Of a stretch of DNA of 64,000 bases, positions 43,752-52,374 are shown piece after piece. Numbering within the stretch: position 1 is the first letter of the stretch; each line of letters starts with the position of its first letter. Source of the stretch: Cuspidothrix sp046080125 (GTDB taxonomy: Bacteria > Cyanobacteriota > Cyanobacteriia > Cyanobacteriales > Nostocaceae); assembly GCA_046080125.1 (NCBI GenBank), contig JBJTTJ010000078.1, positions 36,472 through 100,471 of the forward strand. Direction: 5' to 3'. The notes below the pieces were generated by a model. That model was not told the origin of the DNA, ran no database searches, and saw nothing but the letters and a program-made list of their open reading frames with translations. A program made the translations under genes and the position numbers.

Positions 43752-43795
43752 AGTTGGTAATGGATAATTGGTGATTGGTAATGGTTAATCAAGTA
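43752..43795. repeat. GGTAATGG-type short tandem repeat between PSRP-3 and the next gene
   Basis: TTGGTAATGGATAATTGGTG followed by ATTGGTAATGGTTAATC is another degenerate heptanucleotide run of the kind seen at 21490-21537 and 59451-59500. It lies just downstream of the PSRP-3 stop codon and is not coding. Confidence 0.65.
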
Positions 43796-43899
43796 AAATT
43801 ACCACCAATCACCACTCCCTCTTTTACCTTCTACGGACAGAGTTACCGAACCTACAACCACTCACCTACTATATTTTATAACTACAATCAAAACAACCT

Positions 43900-45126
43900 A
43901 TGTCACCTAAATCATCCGGTAATTTACTCGCCTCCCAGGTCTTGGATAGCACTGTCACAGCCTTAACCATAGATTTTGTTCCTAACGAACCTTGGACAAT
44001 AGAAAGCTATGCTGAGGCCTTAATGGATGATCTTTTTAATGATATTGATACCATTCTCGATGGTCGCCACAAGCACAATTATCCTAGAGGTGAACAAGAA
44101 TATATATCTGGACAAACTATGAGTTTCAAAATGGCAGATGTAGTTTTGCCATCAGCTGTCCATGTCCCATTGCAGTCTTCACCAGCGATTAAAAACATAC
44201 AAACAGCTACATTAGTAGTCAATGCTCCTTCTGTTGATGTTGTTACTCGCAGAGATAAACCAAATAGGGGCAGCAGTGCCACACTGATATTAGTGGGATT
44301 AGGTTTAACTGGAACTGCCTTGGGGATAGTCTACCTCATCGAGTCAGGGCTGGAAAATCTAGTCACCCAGCTAAAAAATCACAGTTTTTCAGCCATTGAG
44401 ACATCACCACCTGTGACAGTCAGACCAGATGCCCAATTAGAGTTAGTAAATTATATGTCAGAAGCTCTAGCTGTAATTGAGCAACAAGGAGCAAACAATC
44501 ATAAAACAATTATTACAGCCGGATTTCCCACTCTTAATCTCAATCAAAGCGCCGCCTTAGCTTTACCCAATACTCAACCAACAGCAATTTTACCCTTACT
44601 CTTAGCAGCTAATAATATCCCACCTGCTGCTGGTAGCCTTACCCCTCCCAATGTGGTGGAACGCATATATGTTCATGTTTATCAGCCCCAACCTCCCCGC
44701 TATCAATTACCATCTGTTCCTCCAGTTCCCATACCCCCATCTGCATATTCTGGGGCAACAAACACCACTGTAAATCCTTTAGCATCAGTACCCCTGCCCA
44801 AAATTAATACAACACAGGTTAATCCCCAACCTATTCAAGTTGCACCTCCAAAACTGCCAACCATCGCCCCATTAGTACCAATGAAAGAACCTGCGAATGT
44901 TATACAGCGAGTTCCTGAACCTAGTTATTCTGCACAATTGGAAGGGTTGCTGGAACTAGGTAAAAAATCCGTAGCTTTATTTAAAGTAGATGGTGTGAGT
45001 CGCCGAATTAATCTCGGTGAAAATATTGGGTCTACTGGTTGGACATTAGTGGAAGTTACCCATGGGGAAGCGATTATTCGCCGTAATGGGGAAGTACGTT
45101 CTATCTATACCGGACAAAGGATTTAG
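43900..45126 (+). CDS. Cyanobacterial envelope protein with PilP-like C-terminus
   Basis: This 408-residue protein has a cytoplasmic N-terminus of about 125 residues, one membrane helix (SATLILVGLGLTGTALGIVYLIE, about 125-147) and a long Pro/Thr/Asn-rich periplasmic linker containing several PPxPxP stretches. The last 65 residues (AQLEGLLELGKKSVALFKVDGVSRRINLGENIGSTGWTLVEV) form a small beta domain like those of PilP/GspC, which in other bacteria connect type IV pilus or secretion components to the outer-membrane secretin. I know such proteins from cyanobacterial genomes only as hypothetical. The pilus link is inferred from this domain alone. The alpha/beta hydrolase gene follows 47 bases later and may be cotranscribed. 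Confidence 0.65.
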   Translation: MSPKSSGNLLASQVLDSTVTALTIDFVPNEPWTIESYAEALMDDLFNDIDTILDGRHKHNYPRGEQEYISGQTMSFKMADVVLPSAVHVPLQSSPAIKNIQTATLVVNAPSVDVVTRRDKPNRGSSATLILVGLGLTGTALGIVYLIESGLENLVTQLKNHSFSAIETSPPVTVRPDAQLELVNYMSEALAVIEQQGANNHKTIITAGFPTLNLNQSAALALPNTQPTAILPLLLAANNIPPAAGSLTPPNVVERIYVHVYQPQPPRYQLPSVPPVPIPPSAYSGATNTTVNPLASVPLPKINTTQVNPQPIQVAPPKLPTIAPLVPMKEPANVIQRVPEPSYSAQLEGLLELGKKSVALFKVDGVSRRINLGENIGSTGWTLVEVTHGEAIIRRNGEVRSIYTGQRI

Positions 45127-45173
45127 AAGGTCGCTGAGTATGTTAAATAATTAAACCGGAGTGCTATACCAAG

Positions 45174-46820
45174 ATGTTTACAGGGAAAAGCTGGCAGAAG
45201 TTGAGAATATTTGCAGGTGCATTTTGTGTTATTGCCGTAACACCGTTTTGTGGAGTTAACACCTCCGTAAAGGCCGCAGATACAGTAATCATTCGCTATG
45301 GTCCTTTAGAGGACTCCGTATCCTTACCAGACTTGAAAAAAGCTGTGGAAACTGGCAAATTACCAGATAGTTTAGAACTTTACACCAAAAGAATGACCGA
45401 GGAGCAACGCCAGTTTTTACTGGGGGGATTGAAAAAAACAATCCCCATCAATGTTGTAATTTTAGATAGGTTAATCAATACACAAATTGGTACGACTATT
45501 CTCGGTGATATTTCAACGGCTATTAGTCGTAAGGATCAAGCTGGGGTAAAGGCTATCAAGGGGGGATTAATTTTAGGGGCTAATTCCCCACAAGGCTTGT
45601 CTGTCCTCAGTTTTATTGAAGCGTATCCTAGTAAGCACTTACAAATTAATTTGCCCCAGGCGATTAATGTACTGGGGAATTTGAATAGCGCCTTTTTCCG
45701 CACCCAGCAGTTTATGTTGGCGATCGCTCCCCTGCTTAAACCTACAGATGTGAAATTTAATTCTACATTAGACCCTGGGCAAGCAGGAAAAGCAGAAGTA
45801 CAAACACTCAGTGTCAATTACAACGACCAAAAGCGACAACGACAAATTCCCGTAAACATTTACTTTTCAAGCACTGCAACAGTTAATAAACCCCTAATTG
45901 TGTTTTCTCATGGTTTGGGTTCAGTGGGTACTGACTTGCGTTATTTAGCAAAACATTTGGCTTCCCATGGTTATGTAGTTGCAGCCCCAGAACATCCTGG
46001 AAGTAATGAAGCTAGTAGCAATGCAGCTTACCAAGGTAAAAAACGACTGGTTGAACCCCAAGAATTTTTAGACCGCCCTCGTGATATTAGTTTTATCCTG
46101 GATGAATTGGAAAAGCTCAATCAATCACCTAATAATCCCTTACAAAGTAAGCTGGCAACTAATAATGTCATGGTTGTGGGTCATTCCTTTGGGGGTGGCA
46201 CTGCTTTGGCGTTAGCAGGAGGTGAGTTACAAATTGATTACCTCAAGCAAAAGTGTGGGCAGAACTTGATCAAAGGGAGTTTAGGTGGGGTGGTGCAATG
46301 TGTAGCCCAAGAATTACCTGAGAAAACCTATCAATTACGAGATGGGAGGGTGAAACAGGCGATCGCTCTTAATCCTATATCATCTCTGATGTTTGGTGAT
46401 AGTGGTTTAACCAAAATACAAATCCCTACATTAGTTTTCGCCAGTTCCGCAGATAAAACTACCCCCGCACTAACGGAACAAGTCCTGGGTTTTGCTAAAA
46501 TTCCTGCCCCAAAATGGTTAGTAGGTGTAATTGGGGCTAGTCATTTAAGTGTCAAAGACCCTGATTTTACTGTAGATCAAAGTTACATTCCCGATACTCC
46601 CATCTTGAGCCGAGAAATCACTGGCGAACAGGCTAAGGATGTGCGGAAATTTCTCTGTGCTATTACCCTGGCTATGGCTGCCCAATTAACCCCTGAAGCT
46701 AGTCAATACGCGCCATTTCTCACGTCTGACTATGCCCAAATCGCCTCAACTCGTCTTTTCCCATTTCGCATAGTCCGAGAACTTCCTCCTCAAGTTCTGG
46801 AAATAATGGGGAGTCAGTAG
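45174..46820 (+). CDS. Exported alpha/beta hydrolase with DUF1400 N-terminal domain
   Basis: This 548-residue secreted hydrolase has a signal peptide (FAGAFCVIAVTPFCGVNTSVKA), then a helical DUF1400 domain (about 45-190: IIRYGPLEDSVSLPDLKKAV, GKLPDSLELYTKRMTEEQ), typical of cyanobacterial dienelactone hydrolase-like proteins. The catalytic domain contains the nucleophile elbow GHSFGGGTALAL, the oxyanion region FSHGLGSVGTDLRYLAKHLASHGYVVAAPEHPGS and a late GASHLSVKD with the probable catalytic His. Substrate unknown; lipase, PAF-acetylhydrolase or dienelactone hydrolase activities are all suggested for relatives. A palindrome that may terminate it lies at 46875-46899. Confidence 0.85.
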   Translation: MFTGKSWQKLRIFAGAFCVIAVTPFCGVNTSVKAADTVIIRYGPLEDSVSLPDLKKAVETGKLPDSLELYTKRMTEEQRQFLLGGLKKTIPINVVILDRLINTQIGTTILGDISTAISRKDQAGVKAIKGGLILGANSPQGLSVLSFIEAYPSKHLQINLPQAINVLGNLNSAFFRTQQFMLAIAPLLKPTDVKFNSTLDPGQAGKAEVQTLSVNYNDQKRQRQIPVNIYFSSTATVNKPLIVFSHGLGSVGTDLRYLAKHLASHGYVVAAPEHPGSNEASSNAAYQGKKRLVEPQEFLDRPRDISFILDELEKLNQSPNNPLQSKLATNNVMVVGHSFGGGTALALAGGELQIDYLKQKCGQNLIKGSLGGVVQCVAQELPEKTYQLRDGRVKQAIALNPISSLMFGDSGLTKIQIPTLVFASSADKTTPALTEQVLGFAKIPAPKWLVGVIGASHLSVKDPDFTVDQSYIPDTPILSREITGEQAKDVRKFLCAITLAMAAQLTPEASQYAPFLTSDYAQIASTRLFPFRIVRELPPQVLEIMGSQ

Positions 46821-46874
46821 GTAGCTGAGTATATAAGTAGGGGTTGGTGATAAAGATAAACTTCAACTTGTATG

Positions 46875-46899
46875 AGGGTTTAGCAGTGCTAAACCCCTA
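46875..46899. terminator. GGGTTTAGCAGTGCTAAACCC palindrome between convergent genes
   Basis: A 25-base near-perfect palindrome (AGGGTTTAGCAGTGCTAAAC plus CCCT) lies in the gap where the hydrolase gene and the convergent aspartase gene end. A strong hairpin forms on either strand, so it could end transcription from both sides. The same palindrome occurs at 14135-14162 and 57921-57946, with a decayed copy at 25547-25571, so it is also a dispersed repeat. Confidence 0.6.
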
Positions 46900-46904
46900 T
46901 TTAG

Positions 46905-48311
46905 TTATAAAGGTATAATCGCACTCATTTGTTCTAGATCTAAGACAGTGGCTAATTCTGCTTCTGTCATTAAACCTTTTTCTAGAACTATTTGCCGCAG
47001 AGATTTACCTGTTTGTAAAGATTCCTTAGCTACGGCAGCAGCGTTAAGATAACCGATGTGAGTATTTAAGGCAGTGACTAGGGATAAACTGCCTTCTGCA
47101 TAGGCTAAACATCTTTCTTTGTTAGCAGTAATTCCTTGAATACAGCTTGTAGTTAAGGCTGAAATTGTATTACCTACAATCTCGATGCTGTGAATTAAAT
47201 TATAGGCAATTAGGGGCATCATCACATTTAATTCCAATTGTCCCGCTTGGGCGGCAAAAGCGATCGCCTGATCATATCCCATCACCTGAAAACACACCAT
47301 TGATGTCATCTCTGCCATCACCGGGTTATATTTCCCAGGCATAATAGAAGAACCAGGTTGTACTGGAGGCAGTTGAATTTCCTTTAATCCGGTTTTGGGT
47401 CCTGAGTCCATTAACCGCAGGTCGTGGGAGATTTTAACTAGATCCTGTGCTAAATTTCGCACTGCACCAGACACATTCACAAATGCACCCATACTTTGCA
47501 TAGCAGCCATTAAATGGGGTGCCGGTTCGAGGGGAAATTCTAATAATTGTGAAAGGGTATCTACAACTTTTTGACGATATTCAGGATGGGTATTCATTCC
47601 CGTTCCCGCCGCACTACCACCTAAACCCAATACCATTAAATCCCCCGCAGCAACATAAAGACGGTTTTGATGTTCTGCCAGAATATGTGACCAAGCGGCA
47701 AAGGTATCACCTAAACGCACTGGTACAGCGTCCTGGAGGTGGGTTCTCCCAGATTTGACAATATCTTTAAATTCTCTGCTCTTGCCATCTAAGGCGGCAA
47801 TTACCTGTTCTAAGGCTGGCTGTAAGGTGCGAGATAATGCCAGTAAACCACCGATACGGATAGCAGTGGGGATGACATCGTTGGTGGACTGTCCGTAGTT
47901 GACATGATCGTTAGGGCTAACGCGCTGGTAATTCCCCTTTTTATCGCCGAGAATTTCTAAGGCGCGGTTGGCGATAACCTCGTTAACATTCATGTGGTGA
48001 GAAGTTCCTGCACCGGCTTGATAAACATCTACCACAAACTGATCTCGTAACTTACCTGCTAATATCTCATCAGTGGCTTGAATAATAGCCGCACTGATAT
48101 CTGTGGGAATACAGTTTAGTCCAGAGTTAACAATAGCAGTCGCTTTCTTAATATATAAACAGGCATCTATATAACTTGATAGAGGTTTAATACCGCTAAT
48201 AGGAAAGTTTTCTATTGCTCGTTGGGTTTGTATACCATAATAAACGGTGTTGGCAATTTGGCGATCGCCCATTGAGTCTCTTTCAATGCGAAAATCAGTA
48301 TTGTTAGTCAT
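46905..48311 (-). CDS. aspA: Aspartate ammonia-lyase
   Basis: This fumarase/aspartase superfamily enzyme removes ammonia from aspartate to give fumarate. The 468 residues show the whole family pattern: DSMGDRQIANTVYYGIQTQRA at the start, VYQAGAGTSHHMNVNEVIANRA, NYGQSTNDVIPTA, SGRTHLQDAVPVRLGDTF and the flexible loop GSSIMPGKYNP (320-330). In standard aspartases this loop is GSSIMPAKVNP and in fumarases GSSIMPGKVNP, so the Gly here is fumarase-like and the Tyr is unusual. The overall similarity still favours aspartase, and I keep that call at moderate certainty. It is alone on the minus strand. Confidence 0.82.
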   Translation of the reverse strand: MTNNTDFRIERDSMGDRQIANTVYYGIQTQRAIENFPISGIKPLSSYIDACLYIKKATAIVNSGLNCIPTDISAAIIQATDEILAGKLRDQFVVDVYQAGAGTSHHMNVNEVIANRALEILGDKKGNYQRVSPNDHVNYGQSTNDVIPTAIRIGGLLALSRTLQPALEQVIAALDGKSREFKDIVKSGRTHLQDAVPVRLGDTFAAWSHILAEHQNRLYVAAGDLMVLGLGGSAAGTGMNTHPEYRQKVVDTLSQLLEFPLEPAPHLMAAMQSMGAFVNVSGAVRNLAQDLVKISHDLRLMDSGPKTGLKEIQLPPVQPGSSIMPGKYNPVMAEMTSMVCFQVMGYDQAIAFAAQAGQLELNVMMPLIAYNLIHSIEIVGNTISALTTSCIQGITANKERCLAYAEGSLSLVTALNTHIGYLNAAAVAKESLQTGKSLRQIVLEKGLMTEAELATVLDLEQMSAIIPL

Positions 48312-48646
48312 GATTACTTATGAAGGGAACAGGGAACAGATATCTACTTTGAAAACCGGAGTTTCCGCTTTAGAAAAAACTATAGCTTCCAATGTGGACG
48401 GGGTTTAAAACATTTGTTTTTAACTCAAATATTATGATATTTCCCATTTCTCATAATACACACACTAGCGAGTAAAAAAGACATACTCTGAAAACAGTAA
48501 AACTTCCGACCTATTTAATAAGTCGGAAATCCATCAATATAATTAGACTTTGATCAGAAAGTCTTTCCGTGAGGGAAGAGTTTGGGCTATCTGTTATCCC
48601 CAAATTTTTGGATTTATGATCCCCAAAATGCACAATCCATAATCAA
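48312..48646. other. Intergenic region upstream of aspA
   Basis: These 335 bases hold no gene. A short hairpin (TTCCGAC / GTCGGAA, 48506-48530) and a second CTTTGATCAGAAAG-like palindrome near 48548 are present. The aspA promoter should lie near 48330-48420, but I do not see clear boxes. Confidence 0.4.
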
Positions 48647-49108
48647 TTAATGATGTGAATTTGGCAGGTCATCTTCTGGCAAGACATCAGATATATTGAT
48701 TACCCAAGGAATACCATTATTTACTGGTGAACTAATACTAATTTTAGCTTGACCGGCAAATCGTTTTAAGGTTTCTGATAGGTAGGGAACAGTAGTCATA
48801 ATATTTTGGTAGCTTTCAATATCATGACAAACCATGATTAACATCAAAAGACCGCTATTGACTTTGAAATACCAATGGCAATCAGATAATAAAATACGGA
48901 CTACATGATTACAAGCTAGAAAAAATCGGTTTTTAGTTACTTCTTCTAGTTGACTGATTAATATTTCACTGATTTGCGTAGTTTTATAAGAGGGCAAATC
49001 ATCTGGAGACAGATAGGGTTTAGTCATGGGATTTCGTCCTTTTTTAACAGAACCACAGACAGTCAATCCAAAATCGAGTAACGTATCTAAATTATTCAGC
49101 ATTCTCAA
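48647..49108 (-). CDS. Hypothetical protein, 153 residues
   Basis: I do not recognise this protein. It has a mixed alpha/beta sequence without a signal peptide or membrane helix. The only hydrophobic patch is SGLLMLIMVCHD in the middle, which fits a buried strand. A later ATG at 49027 (MTKPYLSPDD) with AAGGA upstream is an alternative start. I keep the longer form because the preceding residues (LNNLDTLLDFGLTVCGSVKK) look protein-like. The gene stands alone between aspA and the M56 protease gene, and its coding character is supported by length and codon use only. Confidence 0.5.
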   Translation of the reverse strand: MRMLNNLDTLLDFGLTVCGSVKKGRNPMTKPYLSPDDLPSYKTTQISEILISQLEEVTKNRFFLACNHVVRILLSDCHWYFKVNSGLLMLIMVCHDIESYQNIMTTVPYLSETLKRFAGQAKISISSPVNNGIPWVINISDVLPEDDLPNSHH

Positions 49109-49346
49109 TTTAGGGATTTACGTCAGATGTTCAGATATTCCCACTTCATCATCATTTGCTCCCATATAAATATTTATATAATTTGCATTTTCTGCCTATC
49201 ATTTTTCCACATATTTTCTTTAGCAACTATGATACAAAAGTATATTAAGTTTTGTAGTCAGGTGGGGAATGCCCACCATGGTAGGATTTAGGTAAAATAT
49301 CCCTCAAACCCGAACCTTTGGACAACAAAAAATCAGGTGCGTCTTC
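49109..49346. other. Short intergenic spacer
   Basis: These 238 bases carry no recognised gene. GGTGGGGAATGCCCACC at 49262-49278 is a compact palindrome that may form a hairpin near the end of the M56 protease gene. Confidence 0.4.
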
Positions 49347-50177
49347 TCAAGTATGAAATAATACCGTGATTAGGGGCAAAAAGGCCAGGAGAAAAATATG
49401 CCAAGATCGTAGTTGCTGTGGGGCTGGTTCAGATGGGGTTAATAAAGCTTCTATTCTTTGTTCTAGTCGGTCGCTTGCACTTAATGCAGCGCAACAAACA
49501 TCTGACCTAATTGAATTATTACCTGCAACTAATAACAAAGACTCTGCCAAGACTAAGGGATCTACTTGGGATACAGCGTAACTATCAGCCCGTAATTCTC
49601 GTAAAACCAACAATTCTTGCCATAAAGGTTCTGTATTCGGTAGCCAGGTTGTACAGGCGCGCACCCAACCCAGCCAAAAAAACCAGAATGTATCCCTATA
49701 TTGATAATGTCCTTGTTCGTGTGCGAGGACACTTTGTAGATGGTCTGGTGAAAGGGCTGCTAGTAGTCCTTGACTCACGACTAATTCAGGTTGCCAAAAA
49801 CCCATTTGTCCGGCAAATAAGGCTTCGGTTTTTAGGAGTCTGGCTGATTGACCAGCTATGTTGACTTGGGGACATTCACGGGCAGATTGTACAGATTTCC
49901 AGCCCTTAACAGCAAGTTTGATACCTAAGATGTTGAAAAAACCCAGAAAAATTAATGCTAGGAGATAACTAACAGAGTTGGTATAGATTCCTCCCATTTG
50001 CCCCTGAGTTCCCATCCAGACTACGGCGATTGCTGTCATGAATATGAGTAGGGGAGGGAAGAGAAATAAAAATAGCGATCGCTCCCACCGTAAATGCCAA
50101 TTACCTTGGGATATAATGCCAGAGTATCGTAACCAGCAAGCAATGGTGAGGGAGGTAATAATCATCAGTAGATGCAT
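49347..50177 (-). CDS. M56 (BlaR1-like) membrane zinc protease, PetP-like
   Basis: This 276-residue integral membrane protease has several helices at the N-terminus and the zinc motif LAHEQGHYQYRDTFWF in the middle (HExxH-like HEQGH), with a downstream LRELRADSYAV that supplies the third ligand. There is one further helix at the end. It lacks the penicillin-sensing domain of BlaR1. It lies four bases after a BlaI-type repressor gene. In Synechocystis a gene pair of this same design (PetR repressor, PetP protease) switches plastocyanin and cytochrome c6 with copper, so this pair is a candidate counterpart. The link is by layout and family, not by a demonstrated match. Confidence 0.8.
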   Translation of the reverse strand: MHLLMIITSLTIACWLRYSGIISQGNWHLRWERSLFLFLFPPLLIFMTAIAVVWMGTQGQMGGIYTNSVSYLLALIFLGFFNILGIKLAVKGWKSVQSARECPQVNIAGQSARLLKTEALFAGQMGFWQPELVVSQGLLAALSPDHLQSVLAHEQGHYQYRDTFWFFWLGWVRACTTWLPNTEPLWQELLVLRELRADSYAVSQVDPLVLAESLLLVAGNNSIRSDVCCAALSASDRLEQRIEALLTPSEPAPQQLRSWHIFLLAFLPLITVLFHT

Positions 50178-50181
50178 AATT

Positions 50182-50601
50182 CTATTTTTCTCCTCTGGCT
50201 TTCCGTGCCGCTTGGATTCGTTTAGCGATCGCTTCTATTTGGTCACTAGCAGCTTGATCTAAACTATCAGCAAAAGCAGCAATTACATCAGGATTTCCTA
50301 CTGCTAAAAACCGCTGTAATTGATCATGGGCTTTAATTATCTTCGCTTGTTGCTGACTTAGTAACGGTCGCCAATAAAAAGCCTTTCCCTGTTTATCGCA
50401 AGCTAACCAACCTTTTTCCGTGAGACGACGCAAAACCGTAGTAACGGAAGTATAAGCTAATTCCCGGTTGGGATCGGAGAGAATACGATCATGTACGTCT
50501 TTAACGGTTACTAAACCAATATCCCAGACAATGCCGAGAATTTCTGCTTCCAGAGGACCTAGGGATAATTGTTTAGGACGATAATCTGGTAAAGGAGCCA
50601 T
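50182..50601 (-). CDS. BlaI/MecI/CopY family repressor, PetR-like
   Basis: This 139-residue repressor has the winged-helix domain of the BlaI family at residues 10-80 (LGPLEAEILGIVWDIGLVTVKDVHDRIL, then LAYTSVTTVLRRLTEKGWLACDKQGKAFYWRP), followed by a helical dimerisation tail. Such repressors are destroyed by a partner M56 protease, here encoded four bases downstream, so translation is probably coupled. By analogy with Synechocystis PetR, target genes would be plastocyanin and cytochrome c6 genes, none of which is in the window. An SDR gene lies 42 bases upstream on the same strand. Confidence 0.88.
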   Translation of the reverse strand: MAPLPDYRPKQLSLGPLEAEILGIVWDIGLVTVKDVHDRILSDPNRELAYTSVTTVLRRLTEKGWLACDKQGKAFYWRPLLSQQQAKIIKAHDQLQRFLAVGNPDVIAAFADSLDQAASDQIEAIAKRIQAARKARGEK

Positions 50602-50643
50602 ATTAATAATTTTGGATGTTCTGTCTATTCTACTATGATTGGA

Positions 50644-51417
50644 TTAAATTCCCGGTGATCCTCGGCGATTAACTAAGGTAGCACCAGCTTGGTCAACTGG
50701 CATTAATACGACCTCATTAATATTAACGTGATTTGCCCTAGTAGCACAAAAAAATATCACGTCAGCGACATCATCAGGAGTTAGGGGTTTAACTCCCTCA
50801 TACACTTTTCGCGCTCGTTCCCTATCACCATGAAAACGCACTTCACTAAATTCTGTTTCTACCATACCAGGATCAACAGAAGTTACCCGCACAGGAGTTC
50901 CTAATAAATCTTGTTTTAAGCCTTCAGAAATGGCTCTAACAGCAGCTTTTGTCCCACAATAGACGTTACCACCAGGATAGGTTTGATGTCCAGCAATAGA
51001 ACCGATATTAATTATATGACCAGCATTTCTGGACACCATGCCTGGTACAACATAACGAGTAAGGTAAAGCAAACCTTTGATATTAGTATCAATCATTTCT
51101 TCCCAGTCTTGAAAGTCTCCTTGATACAATTTATCTAAACCACGACTTAAACCGGCATTGTTAATGAGAATATCAATGTTTGACCAAGGGGAAGGTAAGT
51201 TAGTAATAGCAGATTCTACCCCTAAGCGATCGCATACATCAAGCTGCAATAATTGAATTTTATCTGATGAAATATCTAAAGAATTAGCTACTTCCTGTAA
51301 ACGTTCCCAGCGTCGTGCTGCTAAAATTAGTTTTGCACCAGCATCAGCAAAAATTTTGGCACAAGCAGCACCAATACCGCTACTTGCACCAGTAATAAAC
51401 ACAATGTTGTTTTGCAT
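50644..51417 (-). CDS. Short-chain dehydrogenase/reductase (YdfG-like)
   Basis: This 257-residue NAD(P)-dependent oxidoreductase has the classical SDR set: nucleotide-binding TGASSGIGAA, NNAGLSRG, the active-site Ser in NIGSIAG and Tyr-x3-Lys in YCGTKAAV, with VDPGMVETEFSEVRF after it. It resembles the serine/3-hydroxy acid dehydrogenase (YdfG) group, but the substrate is not certain. I start at ATG 51417 (MQNNIVFITGASSG). A TTG 45 bases upstream would add a charged stretch with no family match. It is followed closely by the repressor/protease pair. Confidence 0.85.
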   Translation of the reverse strand: MQNNIVFITGASSGIGAACAKIFADAGAKLILAARRWERLQEVANSLDISSDKIQLLQLDVCDRLGVESAITNLPSPWSNIDILINNAGLSRGLDKLYQGDFQDWEEMIDTNIKGLLYLTRYVVPGMVSRNAGHIINIGSIAGHQTYPGGNVYCGTKAAVRAISEGLKQDLLGTPVRVTSVDPGMVETEFSEVRFHGDRERARKVYEGVKPLTPDDVADVIFFCATRANHVNINEVVLMPVDQAGATLVNRRGSPGI

Positions 51418-51476
51418 AGGTAATTGGTGATTTTTTGATTCCGATTTTCTTGCCAATGTCAACCGTCAACTACTTC

Positions 51477-52289
51477 CTATTTTTTCACTACTTGTAACCT
51501 TTGAGTAATAATCGTCATATCTTCACCTCTACGAATTACAGCAGAAATCCATCGAGTACCAGGATTCAATGGGGCACGTCCCTCTTTAAAGAGTCCTCCC
51601 GCATTGAGAAATTCTAAATCTGCTGTTGTCGGGTTAATTAATTTATTAACTTGAACAGGTTCTTCCATTGCTACACCCAGCAAAAAGTCCTCACCTAATG
51701 GTTCTTGAACAATGGCATCAAAGCTATATTTTTCCCCAACTTTCACCTGTTGTGGTAGTTTAATTTCTACTTGGGGTGGTTTACTACCAGAGGTAAGTTG
51801 AGTCCGTTCTGACAAAATATCTTGATGCACAATTTTTGATCCTGTGATCCGTTGACGTGATTTAATCGTAGATTGAAGGGTCAAATTATTGTTATTCGGT
51901 GCAGCTAACCCCTCAATACTGGTGACGGTTTCCGCAATAATTGTATTACCTTGGGATTGCCAAGACTCCAGGCGGGTTGTATAACGTAACTTGGGATATC
52001 TTTTCCACAGTCCTGTTAAAGCCTCCTCCATGACTTTGCGGTTTAAACCATCACCATGGGTAAATTTAGGACTGTAAAATTCCATTACCCCTTTGACACT
52101 GCCTTGGTTAGCAGCATTGTCAATCTCTGTTAACAGTTTGGTGAGTGTAGTTGGTGCATTTTGTGGTTCACCTGCTTGAACAAACTGGCTAATACTAGAG
52201 AAACCAATTGCCAATAAACTGGAGAAAAAGAAAACACCAAGCGGTAATGTTTTGTTACGTCTCATTAATAAGGGGGTAATTTTAGTCAT
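51477..52289 (-). CDS. Exported NTF2-like hypothetical protein
   Basis: This 270-residue protein has an N-terminal signal peptide (LPLGVFFFSSLLAIGFSSISQFVQA) and then a region resembling a nuclear-transport-factor-2 fold (about 48-155: LLTEIDNAANQGSVKGVMEFYSPKFTHGDGLNRKVMEEAL), followed by a beta-rich C-terminal domain from about 175 (VEIKLPQQVKVGEKYSFDAIV). It should be periplasmic. I know of no function. It is the first gene of a minus-strand run that continues into the SDR gene after 59 bases. Confidence 0.6.
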   Translation of the reverse strand: MTKITPLLMRRNKTLPLGVFFFSSLLAIGFSSISQFVQAGEPQNAPTTLTKLLTEIDNAANQGSVKGVMEFYSPKFTHGDGLNRKVMEEALTGLWKRYPKLRYTTRLESWQSQGNTIIAETVTSIEGLAAPNNNNLTLQSTIKSRQRITGSKIVHQDILSERTQLTSGSKPPQVEIKLPQQVKVGEKYSFDAIVQEPLGEDFLLGVAMEEPVQVNKLINPTTADLEFLNAGGLFKEGRAPLNPGTRWISAVIRRGEDMTIITQRLQVVKK

Positions 52290-52374
52290 TAGTAAGATTT
52301 TACTGATTTGATGATAGAAGATAGGGAATTTGTTTTATCTTAATGAAGCTGGGAGATAAATGGTATAGCAGGGA

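Noticed and set aside
49511..49864. 117-codon plus-strand frame inside the M56 protease gene
   Set aside because: It lies fully antisense to a protein with a clear HEQGH zinc motif and shows no family character of its own.
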